6,612 bases of DNA from positions 39,313 to 45,924 of the forward strand of contig DNQP01000300.1 of assembly GCA_003500955.1 (NCBI GenBank). The letters run 5' to 3'. Below are positions 1 to 5,026 of this stretch, piece by piece (positions within the stretch are counted from its first letter, which is position 1; every line of letters starts with the position of its first letter). A program made the translations under genes and the position numbers. The stretch comes from Curvibacter sp. (GTDB lineage Bacteria > Pseudomonadota > Gammaproteobacteria > Burkholderiales > Burkholderiaceae_C). The notes beneath the pieces are model-generated. The model had not been told where the DNA came from. It did not search any database and was given only the letters and a program-made list of their open reading frames with translations.

Positions 1-1129
1 GCTGGTGCGTTACATGCACTCCACGGGCGCCTCGGCGTTCTTCGTGGTGGTCTATCTGCACATGTTCCGCGGCCTGATCTACGGCTCCTACCGCAAGCCG
101 CGCGAGCTGGTCTGGATCTTCGGCTGCGCCATCTTCCTGGTGCTGATGGCCGAGGCCTTCATGGGTTACCTGCTGCCCTGGGGACAGATGTCCTACTGGG
201 GCGCCCAGGTGATCGTGAACCTGTTCTCTGCCATCCCCTTCATTGGCCCGGACCTGGCCCTGCTGATCCGCGGTGACTATGTGGTGGGTGATGCCACGCT
301 GAACCGCTTCTTCAGCTTCCACGTGATTGCCGTGCCGCTGGTCCTGCTGGGCCTGGTGGTGGCTCACCTGCTGGCCCTGCACGATGTCGGTTCCAACAAC
401 CCCGACGGTGTCGAGATCAAGGGCCCGAACGCGCCCAAGGATGCCAAGGGCAAGCCGCTGGACGGCATCCCCTTCCATCCCTACTACACCGTGCACGACA
501 TCATGGGTGTCAGCGTGTTCCTGATGGTGTTCTCGGCCATCGTGTTCTTCGCGCCCGAGTTCGGCGGCTACTTCCTGGAGTACAACAACTTCATCCCGGC
601 CGACCCGCTGAAGACGCCGGCCCACATCGCCCCGGTCTGGTATTTCACGCCCTTCTATTCGATGCTGCGTGCCATCACCACCGAGATGATGTACGCGCTG
701 ATCCTCTGCGTGGTGCTCGCTGCCGCGCTGGCCGTCATCAAGGGCCAGCTCAACACCCTGTTCAAGGGCGTGGTGGCCGGTGGCGCCGTCGTGCTGATCG
801 CCCTGATGCTGGCCATCGACGCCAAGTTCTGGGGTGTGGTCGTCATGGGCGGTGCCGTGATCATCCTGTTCTTCCTGCCCTGGCTGGACAACAGCCCGGT
901 CAGGTCCATCCGCTACCGTCCGGACTGGCACAAGTACCTGTACGGCATCTTCGTGATCAACTTCGTCATCCTGGCCTATCTGGGCGTGCAGCCGCCCTCG
1001 CCGATCGGCGAGCGCGTGTCCCAGGTCGGTACCCTGTTCTACTTCGGCTTCTTCCTGCTCATGCCCTGGTGGAGTCGTCTGGGTGAGCCCAAGCCGGTGC
1101 CCAGCCGCGTGACTTTCGAGGCGCACTGA
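1..1129 (+). CDS. petB: Cytochrome b of the bc1 complex (5'-truncated by the window edge)
   Basis: Membrane subunit of ubiquinol:cytochrome c oxidoreductase. It carries hemes bL and bH and forms the quinol oxidation and quinone reduction sites. The frame is open from base 2, so the true start lies upstream; about 60-70 N-terminal residues are probably missing. Visible heme ligands are the His pairs at 17-19 and 59-61 (helix B, 13 residues between) and at 320-322 and 365-367 (helix D, 14 between). The PWGQMSYWGAQV segment is present. The Qo motif reads PVWY (632-643) rather than the PEWY of mitochondria and alphaproteobacteria. After LRAI there is an apparent extra stretch of about 46 codons (about 680-817) with two hydrophobic segments before AKFWGVVVMGG. 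The C-terminal part, with GVQPPSPIGE and PWWSRLG, is typical of proteobacterial cytochrome b. The stop is 15 bp before petC. The GTG at base 5 is internal, not a start. Confidence 0.96.
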   Translation, partial: LVRYMHSTGASAFFVVVYLHMFRGLIYGSYRKPRELVWIFGCAIFLVLMAEAFMGYLLPWGQMSYWGAQVIVNLFSAIPFIGPDLALLIRGDYVVGDATLNRFFSFHVIAVPLVLLGLVVAHLLALHDVGSNNPDGVEIKGPNAPKDAKGKPLDGIPFHPYYTVHDIMGVSVFLMVFSAIVFFAPEFGGYFLEYNNFIPADPLKTPAHIAPVWYFTPFYSMLRAITTEMMYALILCVVLAAALAVIKGQLNTLFKGVVAGGAVVLIALMLAIDAKFWGVVVMGGAVIILFFLPWLDNSPVRSIRYRPDWHKYLYGIFVINFVILAYLGVQPPSPIGERVSQVGTLFYFGFFLLMPWWSRLGEPKPVPSRVTFEAH

Positions 1130-1144
1130 GCCGGAGACAACAAC

Positions 1145-1903
1145 ATGAAAAAGATCATTCTTGCCCTCACCACCTTCTTTGCGCTGAGCACGGGGGCGCT
1201 GGCTGCCGAAGGCGGCATCGCCTGGGACAAGGCGCCTGTCAAGACCAGTGACCACGCCTCGCTGCAGAACGGTGCCAAGCTCTTCGTGAACTACTGCCTG
1301 AACTGCCACTCGGCGGCTTTCATGCGCTACAACCGCTTGCAGGACATCGGCTTCACCTCCGAGCAGATCAAGGACAACCTGCTGTTTACGACCGACAAGG
1401 TCGGCGAGACCATGAAGGCGGCCATCGATCCCAAGCAGGCCAAGGAGTGGTTCGGCGCCAATCCGCCCGACCTGACCCTGATTGCCCGTTCGCGTGCGGC
1501 CGTGGGCAAGGGTTCCGGCGCCGACTACCTCTACACCTTCCTGCGCACCTTCTATCCGGACGAGGCCAAGGCCACGGGCTGGAACAACCTGGCCTTCCCG
1601 AACGTGGGCATGCCCCACGTGCTGTGGGAACTGCAGGGCCAGCGCGCCCCGGTCTACGAAAAGCGCATGCAGCACGGCCATGAAGTCGAAGTCCCCACGG
1701 GCTGGAAGCAGCTCACGCCGGGTACCATGACGCCCCTGCAGTACGACCAGGCCATCGGTGACCTGGTGAACTTCCTGCAGTGGATGGGCGAGCCGGCTCA
1801 AAACACCCGTGTGCGTATCGGCGTGTGGGTCATGCTCTTCCTGCTGGTCTTTACCGTCATCGCCTGGCGTCTGAACGCCGCGTACTGGAAAGACATCAAG
1901 TAA
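1145..1903 (+). CDS. petC: Cytochrome c1 of the bc1 complex
   Basis: Periplasm-facing c-type cytochrome that takes electrons from the Rieske protein and passes them to soluble cytochrome c. The 252-residue product starts with a Sec signal (KK, then a hydrophobic run to about residue 20, cleavage probable at ALA|A). It has one CxxCH heme site, CLNCH at residues 51-55, followed by SAAFMRYNRL. The likely axial Met is M156 in the conserved GMPHVLW segment. A C-terminal anchor spans about residues 225-241 and ends with RLNAAYWKDIK. GGAG at 1133-1136 lies 8 nt before the ATG and supports this start. The 15-bp gap to petB implies co-transcription. The length fits the short proteobacterial c1 family. 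It is probably the last gene of the pet operon, since an intrinsic terminator follows. Confidence 0.96.
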   Translation: MKKIILALTTFFALSTGALAAEGGIAWDKAPVKTSDHASLQNGAKLFVNYCLNCHSAAFMRYNRLQDIGFTSEQIKDNLLFTTDKVGETMKAAIDPKQAKEWFGANPPDLTLIARSRAAVGKGSGADYLYTFLRTFYPDEAKATGWNNLAFPNVGMPHVLWELQGQRAPVYEKRMQHGHEVEVPTGWKQLTPGTMTPLQYDQAIGDLVNFLQWMGEPAQNTRVRIGVWVMLFLLVFTVIAWRLNAAYWKDIK

Positions 1904-1918
1904 GTGGTTGCACCGTCG

Positions 1919-1945
1919 AGTTTTGCACCAAGATAGTGCAAAACT
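1919..1945. promoter_or_regulatory. Perfect inverted repeat, possible operator (NtrC-box-like)
   Basis: AGTTTTGCAC (1919-1928) and GTGCAAAACT (1936-1945) are perfect reverse complements separated by 7 bp. The core 1924-1940 reads TGCACCAAGATAGTGCA, which resembles the enterobacterial NtrC-site pattern TGCACC-N5-GGTGCA with one difference in the arms. It abuts or overlaps the candidate sspA -35 hexamer (1945-1950), which suits an operator. As RNA it would also fold, but no T tract follows, so it is a poor terminator. The regulator is unknown; the NtrC likeness rests on pattern recall only, and no sigma-54 -24/-12 element was found downstream. Confidence 0.5.
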
Positions 1946-1974
1946 TGCAATCGAGGGAGTGGGTTTGCGACAAT
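1945..1974 (+). promoter_or_regulatory. Candidate sigma-70 promoter for sspA-sspB
   Basis: TTGCAA (1945-1950) and GACAAT (1969-1974) each match four of six consensus positions at an 18-bp spacing. TGC directly before the -10 hexamer gives an extended -10. Transcription would start near 1981 and leave a leader of about 80 nt before sspA. The -10 element coincides with the loop of the upstream terminator. Inferred from sequence only. Confidence 0.35.
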
Positions 1975-1994
1975 GCAACCCACTCTTTTCATTT
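1957..1994 (+). terminator. Intrinsic terminator after petC
   Basis: A stem pairs 1957-1965 with 1977-1985 (GAGTGGGTT against AACCCACTC). T1966 is bulged, two more G-C pairs follow (1967-1968 with 1975-1976), and the loop is GACAAT. The stem is followed at once by TTTTCATTT (1986-1994). An 11-bp helix plus a U-rich tail 54 bp after the petC stop is a good Rho-independent terminator for the pet operon. Confidence 0.75.
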
Positions 1995-2061
1995 GGACCT
2001 CTCCTGAGCTGTGGCGAGGTCTCCATCCCAACCGGATCTGTTCTTTTAGGAGCCTCCCACC

Positions 2062-2673
2062 ATGATGGTGCTGTACTCGGGCACGACCTGCCCCTTCTCT
2101 CACCGCTGCCGTTTTGTCCTGTTCGAGAAGGGCATGGATTTCGAGATCCGTGATGTCGATCTCTACAACAAGCCCGAGGACATCAGTGTGATGAACCCCT
2201 ACGGCCAGGTGCCCATCCTGGTCGAGCGTGACCTGATCCTGTACGAGTCCAACATCATCAACGAGTACATCGACGAGCGCTTCCCACACCCGCAACTCAT
2301 GCCCGGCGATCCGGTGGATCGTGCCCGCGTGCGCCTGTTCCTGCTCAATTTCGAGAAGGAGCTGTTCGTGCATGTGGCGACGCTGGAAAACCGTGCCAGC
2401 AAGAGCAACGAAAAGGCCTTGGAGAAGGCCCGCAACCACATCCGTGACCGCCTGACCCAGCTGGCCCCGGTGTTCCTCAAGAACAAGTACATGCTGGGAG
2501 AGAACTTCTCCATGCTGGACGTGGCCATTGCCCCGCTGCTCTGGCGCCTGGATTACTACGGGATCGAGCTCAGCATGAACGCCGCGCCGCTGCTCAAGTA
2601 CGCCGAGCGCATCTTCTCGCGCCCGGCCTATATCGAGGCCCTCACGCCCTCCGAGAAGGTGATGCGCAAGTAA
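2062..2673 (+). CDS. sspA: Stringent starvation protein A (GST-fold, RNA polymerase-associated)
   Basis: SspA binds RNA polymerase and, in enterobacteria, alters promoter use during starvation and acid stress. It has a glutathione S-transferase fold but is not known as an active transferase. The 203-residue product has the thioredoxin-like N-terminal half (LYSGTTCPFSHRCR, then NPYGQVPILVERD and LYESNIINEYIDERF). The PHP motif is at residues 75-77; this surface motif is conserved in SspA and needed for its activity in E. coli. The helical C-terminal domain ends with RPAYIEALTPSEKVMRK. AGGAG at 2048-2052 lies 9 nt before the ATG at 2062, which favours it over the next ATG (2065). sspB follows after 12 bp, the usual arrangement in beta- and gammaproteobacteria. 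It could be read as a generic GST, but the PHP motif and the sspB neighbour make SspA firm. Confidence 0.95.
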   Translation: MMVLYSGTTCPFSHRCRFVLFEKGMDFEIRDVDLYNKPEDISVMNPYGQVPILVERDLILYESNIINEYIDERFPHPQLMPGDPVDRARVRLFLLNFEKELFVHVATLENRASKSNEKALEKARNHIRDRLTQLAPVFLKNKYMLGENFSMLDVAIAPLLWRLDYYGIELSMNAAPLLKYAERIFSRPAYIEALTPSEKVMRK

Positions 2674-2685
2674 GGCCGATACCAA

Positions 2686-3177
2686 GTGTCCATCATGACT
2701 GACAGCGGGACCCGCTCGACCCGCCCCTACCTGATCCGTGCCCTCTACGAGTGGTGTACCGACAACGGCCTGACACCTTATGTGGCGGTGCGTGTTGATG
2801 ACACGGTGCGCGTGCCACGCGAGTACGTCAAGGATGGCGAGATCGTGCTGAACATCAGCATGGATGCGACGAGCGCTCTCAAGCTCGGGAACGACTACAT
2901 CGAGTTCAAGGCCCGCTTCGCTGGCGTGGCCCGCGACATCATGATCCCTTTGGGGCGGGTGATGGCCATCTACGCACGTGAAAACGGGCAGGGCATGGCT
3001 TTCCCGCTGGATGACCCGGACGCCGTTGGTGACGCAGCTGCCGCACTGTCAGGGCCTGACGCGCCGTCCCCGGCGGACCCGGATCGCGTTGCAGACCTGG
3101 CATCTGAAGATGCCCCCGAGCCGCCGCCTCGTCCGTCCGGCCCTGCGGGCCGGCCGGCGCTCAAGCGGGTCAAGTGA
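2686..3177 (+). CDS. sspB: ClpXP adaptor protein SspB
   Basis: SspB tethers ssrA-tagged polypeptides (from stalled ribosomes rescued by tmRNA) and some other substrates to ClpX, speeding degradation by ClpXP. The globular substrate-binding domain covers about residues 14-106 (RPYLIRALYEWCTDNGLTP, DGEIVLNIS, AIYARENGQGMAF). A low-complexity acidic Ala/Pro linker spans about 107-153. The C-terminal GRPALKRVK matches the ClpX-binding tail of E. coli SspB (GRPALRVVK). The GTG start at 2686 has AAGG 10 nt upstream (2672-2675). An in-frame ATG at 2695, three codons later, is a real alternative but has no Shine-Dalgarno at a normal distance. The length, about 160 residues, fits the family. The gene is co-directional with sspA and probably shares its transcript. 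Confidence 0.94.
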   Translation: MSIMTDSGTRSTRPYLIRALYEWCTDNGLTPYVAVRVDDTVRVPREYVKDGEIVLNISMDATSALKLGNDYIEFKARFAGVARDIMIPLGRVMAIYARENGQGMAFPLDDPDAVGDAAAALSGPDAPSPADPDRVADLASEDAPEPPPRPSGPAGRPALKRVK

Positions 3178-3217
3178 TCCGGCTTCTGGGGCTCGGCCCG
3201 GGCTCGCAGGGCTCCGC

Positions 3218-3223
3218 TAGAAT
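3218..3223 (+). promoter_or_regulatory. Candidate -10 element of the tRNA-Thr gene
   Basis: TAGAAT matches five of six consensus -10 positions and ends 9 bp before the tRNA 5' end, predicting a 5' leader of only a few nucleotides. No convincing -35 is found at the usual distance; that stretch instead holds three GGGCTC hexamers (3189, 3200, 3209). The G+C-containing stretch between the -10 and the start is typical of stable-RNA promoters. Confidence 0.45.
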
Positions 3224-3232
3224 TCAGACCGC

Positions 3233-3308
3233 GCCGATTTAGCTCAGTTGGTAGAGCACCCGCCTTGTAAGCGGTAGGTCGTCAGTTCGAATCCGACAAT
3301 CGGCACCA
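3233..3308 (+). tRNA. tRNA-Thr, anticodon TGT
   Basis: A 76-nt cloverleaf with encoded CCA. The acceptor stem 3233-3239 pairs perfectly with 3298-3304 (GCCGATT/AATCGGC). The D arm is GCTC/GAGC with loop AGTTGGTA. The anticodon loop CTTGTAA (3264-3270) has anticodon TGT at 3266-3268, reading ACA and other threonine codons. The T loop is TTCGAAT (3286-3292). Two helix mismatches are visible: C3259 opposite T3275 (positions 27-43, anticodon stem) and A3284 opposite C3294 (positions 52-62, T stem). All invariant bases I checked (U8, U33, GG in the D loop, TTC in the T loop) are intact, so it is probably functional. It lies 55 bp after sspB. Confidence 0.95.
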
Positions 3309-3342
3309 ATCTCCCAATAGGCCTCATCTGGTACGGTTCCTG

Positions 3343-3657
3343 CTAGCGAAAAGAGGCAGGGATTTGTACTTTGAGGCGAATTGCGCTAACCTCCCAGCCC
3401 TTGCTGCGCAGATGGGCCTCCATCGCCGGCAGCAGTTGCCGGATCTTGGCAGCAGCAGCATTGCTGTTAACAATCAGACACCAATTGGGGCCTTCTATGG
3501 GCCCTGCCGTGACTGCGCTGCGCAGCACGGCCGGTATCATCGGTTCAACAGCCCTGAGCCGAGCAACGGAGTCCCTGCTGAGTTCACTCAGCCGGGCGAG
3601 AACGGGTGACTCTTGCGTAGCCTGCAGCAAGCTGAGGGGCTGATGGCGACGGGTCAT
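3343..3657 (-). CDS. DciA-like DUF721 protein (probable replicative helicase loader)
   Basis: A 104-residue protein resembling betaproteobacterial DUF721/DciA proteins. DciA is the ancestral bacterial factor that helps load the DnaB helicase at the origin in species lacking DnaC or DnaI. Recognisable pieces are LARLSELSRDSVARLRAVEPMIPAVLRSAV, then AGPIEGPNWCLIVNSNAAAAKIRQLLP and the end GWEVSAIRLKVQ. The alternating helix-strand pattern fits the KH-like DciA core, and no membrane segment is seen. The ATG at 3657 has no strong Shine-Dalgarno. The gene converges on the tRNA (34 bp between) and diverges from the M23 peptidase gene (29 bp between start codons). Reading frames on the opposite strand over the same bases resemble nothing. 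The family call is by sequence resemblance; the loader role is inferred from the family. Confidence 0.82.
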   Translation of the reverse strand: MTRRHQPLSLLQATQESPVLARLSELSRDSVARLRAVEPMIPAVLRSAVTAGPIEGPNWCLIVNSNAAAAKIRQLLPAMEAHLRSKGWEVSAIRLKVQIPASFR

Positions 3658-3686
3658 GATCCGGTGGCGGGTGTAGAGGAAGAAAG

Positions 3687-4886
3687 ATGCATTTGATTAT
3701 CACGGATGCATGGCTGGCCAGAAGCCGTGCGATACATCTGAGTGGTACCAAGCTGCTGCTGGCTGGCCTGAGCCTGTCGTTCGCACTGATGCTGGTGGCT
3801 GCCGGCCTGTACCACTGGGTGTTCCTCAAGGGAGCCCGCGAGGGGTGGCCGGTCATTGGCGCCCTGGTCAAGCTGGTCGTCAAGGACGAGTTCGCCCTGC
3901 GTGACCGTTTCATGCGGGAAAACCTGGACGTCATGGCCCGCCGCATCGGCGAGATGCAGGCCAAGCTGCTGCAGCTGGAGTCGCTGGGCGAGCGCGTTTC
4001 GGGGCTGGCTGGCATCAACCCCTCGGACATCAAGGCCCGGCCCGGGCAGGGTGGCGCGCTGGTGTCGGGCCGCCCGCTGACCATGGAAGAGCTGCAGAAG
4101 ACGCTGGAAGACCTGGACCGGGTCGCCGGTCAGCGGACCGACCTGATGTCGGTGGTCGAGTCCCGGCTCTTCGAGCAGAAGGTCAAGTCCATGATGATCC
4201 CCACCCAGCACCCCGTGGCCTTCGGGGGAGCGGGTTCGGGCTTTGGCTGGCGTATCGACCCCTTCACCGGCCGTTCGGCCTTGCATACCGGCATCGACTA
4301 CCAGTCCTCGACGGGAACAGCCATCCTGGCCGCCGCCGGTGGGGTGGTGGTGACCCAGGAGTTCCGGCCCGACTACGGCAATTTGGTCGAGGTCGATCAC
4401 GGCAAGGATCTCGTCACGCGTTATGCCCACGCGTCCAAGGTCATGGTCAAGAAGGGCGATCTGGTCAAGCGGGGTCAGAAGATTGCCGAGGTCGGCAGTA
4501 CCGGTCGCTCGACCGGTCCGCATCTGCACTTTGAGGTGCTGGTGCGGGGTGTGCCTCAGGATCCGAGCAAGTTCATGAATGCGAACCGCAGCCAGCCTGT
4601 CCAGGTGGCTGCGGCGCCGCTGCCCAAGTCAGAGGTCCCGGCCGTGCCGCCGGCGCAGCGTCCTGCCGCGCCGTCCGCAGTTGTTGCCCCCGCAGCGCCC
4701 GTCTCCTCCAAACCGGCGGCCTTGCCCGCCACCCAGGTTCCCCCAGCGGTGCAACCCGGCGCCCCGCCAGCGGCACCTCTGTCATCCGCCGTTGCTCCTG
4801 CCGCGGCTCTCGCCGCTGCCAGCTCCACGCCGGCCCAGCCTGCCGGCCCCCTGGCGTCCGGGTCCCCCGCGGCGCCGCAACGGTAG
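3687..4886 (+). CDS. Membrane-anchored M23 family metallopeptidase with Ala/Pro-rich tail
   Basis: A probable zinc endopeptidase acting on peptidoglycan cross-bridges in the periplasm. Residues 1-21 are cytoplasmic, and about 22-46 form an uncleaved membrane anchor. A charged helical region with coiled-coil character follows (about 66-160, RENLDVMARRIGEMQAKLLQLE). The M23/LytM domain is about 185-295. Its zinc ligands are H200 and D204 (HTGID) and H281 (HLHFEV); H248 (RYAH) and H279 complete the active site, so it should be catalytic, unlike degenerate LytM activators. From about residue 300 to 399 the protein is almost only Ala, Pro, Ser and Val, unusual for a family often ending near 300 residues. 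GAGGA at 3676-3680 lies 6 nt before the ATG. An M23 gene directly before secA is a betaproteobacterial arrangement as I recall it. The physiological substrate is not deducible. Confidence 0.92.
   Translation: MHLIITDAWLARSRAIHLSGTKLLLAGLSLSFALMLVAAGLYHWVFLKGAREGWPVIGALVKLVVKDEFALRDRFMRENLDVMARRIGEMQAKLLQLESLGERVSGLAGINPSDIKARPGQGGALVSGRPLTMEELQKTLEDLDRVAGQRTDLMSVVESRLFEQKVKSMMIPTQHPVAFGGAGSGFGWRIDPFTGRSALHTGIDYQSSTGTAILAAAGGVVVTQEFRPDYGNLVEVDHGKDLVTRYAHASKVMVKKGDLVKRGQKIAEVGSTGRSTGPHLHFEVLVRGVPQDPSKFMNANRSQPVQVAAAPLPKSEVPAVPPAQRPAAPSAVVAPAAPVSSKPAALPATQVPPAVQPGAPPAAPLSSAVAPAAALAAASSTPAQPAGPLASGSPAAPQR
3696..3701 (-). promoter_or_regulatory. Candidate -10 element for the divergent DciA-like gene
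   Basis: On the minus strand this reads GATAAT, five of six to consensus, and would start transcription near 3689, about 32 nt before the ATG at 3657. No good -35 is seen. It sits inside the first codons of the M23 gene and is flanked by two GATGCAT copies (3686-3692 and 3705-3711). Weak, sequence-only call. Confidence 0.25.
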
Positions 4887-4891
4887 AATCA

Positions 4892-4926
4892 AGCGCTTCG
4901 CGCTCCCGGTGCCCACAGGCACCGGG
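4892..4926 (+). terminator. Two abutting hairpins after the M23 gene (weak terminator or secA leader element)
   Basis: Stem 1 pairs 4892-4896 with 4900-4904 (AGCGC/GCGCT, loop TTC). Immediately after it, stem 2 pairs 4905-4913 with 4918-4926 (CCCGGTGCC/GGCACCGGG, loop CACA): nine perfect, mostly G-C pairs. Only TTTC follows, so termination would be partial at best. It begins 6 bp after the M23 stop and ends 100 bp before secA, so it could end the M23 transcript, attenuate read-through into secA, or protect a 3' end. Confidence 0.6.
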
Positions 4927-4986
4927 TTTCGCTGTTGCCGGCACAGGGCGACACTCATCGATCTAGACTGATAAGGATTGCACGGC

Positions 4987-5013
4987 CCCGCCGTTTCCAT
5001 CGAAGCGGCAGGG
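4987..5013 (+). promoter_or_regulatory. Hairpin at the secA ribosome-binding site
   Basis: GCCGTTTC (4990-4997) pairs with GAAGCGGC (5002-5009) as eight pairs including one G-U, with loop CATC. After a bulged A5010, CCC (4987-4989) pairs with GGG (5011-5013). That GGG is the start of the most likely Shine-Dalgarno (AGGGCGG, 5010-5016), about 10 nt before the secA ATG at 5027. Folding would hide part of the ribosome-binding site. A functional role is inferred. Confidence 0.5.
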
Positions 5014-5026
5014 CGGTACCGCGTTC

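Noticed and set aside
1994..2040. Sigma-54 promoter downstream of the NtrC-like palindrome
   Set aside because: The TGGCG at 2012-2016 lacks a GC pair at the -12 distance; no TGGCAC-N5-TTGC-like element exists before sspA.
1798..2685. Minus-strand open frame of 295 codons opposite sspA and the petC-sspA gap
   Set aside because: It spans a terminator and a well-supported gene on the other strand, and its protein resembles no family. High-GC antisense artefact.
3137..3153. Perfect 7-bp GC hairpin (CCGGCCC/GGGCCGG) near the 3' end of sspB
   Set aside because: It is inside coding sequence, has no T tract, and is easily explained by GC-rich Gly/Pro/Ala codons.
2695..3177. Alternative ATG start for sspB
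   Set aside because: Kept as an alternative only: no Shine-Dalgarno at a normal distance, whereas the GTG at 2686 has AAGG 10 nt upstream. The protein differs by three residues.
3321..3360. Possible bidirectional terminator between tRNA-Thr and the DciA-like gene
   Set aside because: Only competing 5-bp stems with long loops (GCCTC/GAGGC and CCTGC/GCAGG) and no T tracts. I cannot support a terminator here.
3364..3643. Plus-strand frames over the DciA-like gene
   Set aside because: Only the minus-strand product has recognisable family segments (DUF721-like); the plus-strand products look random.
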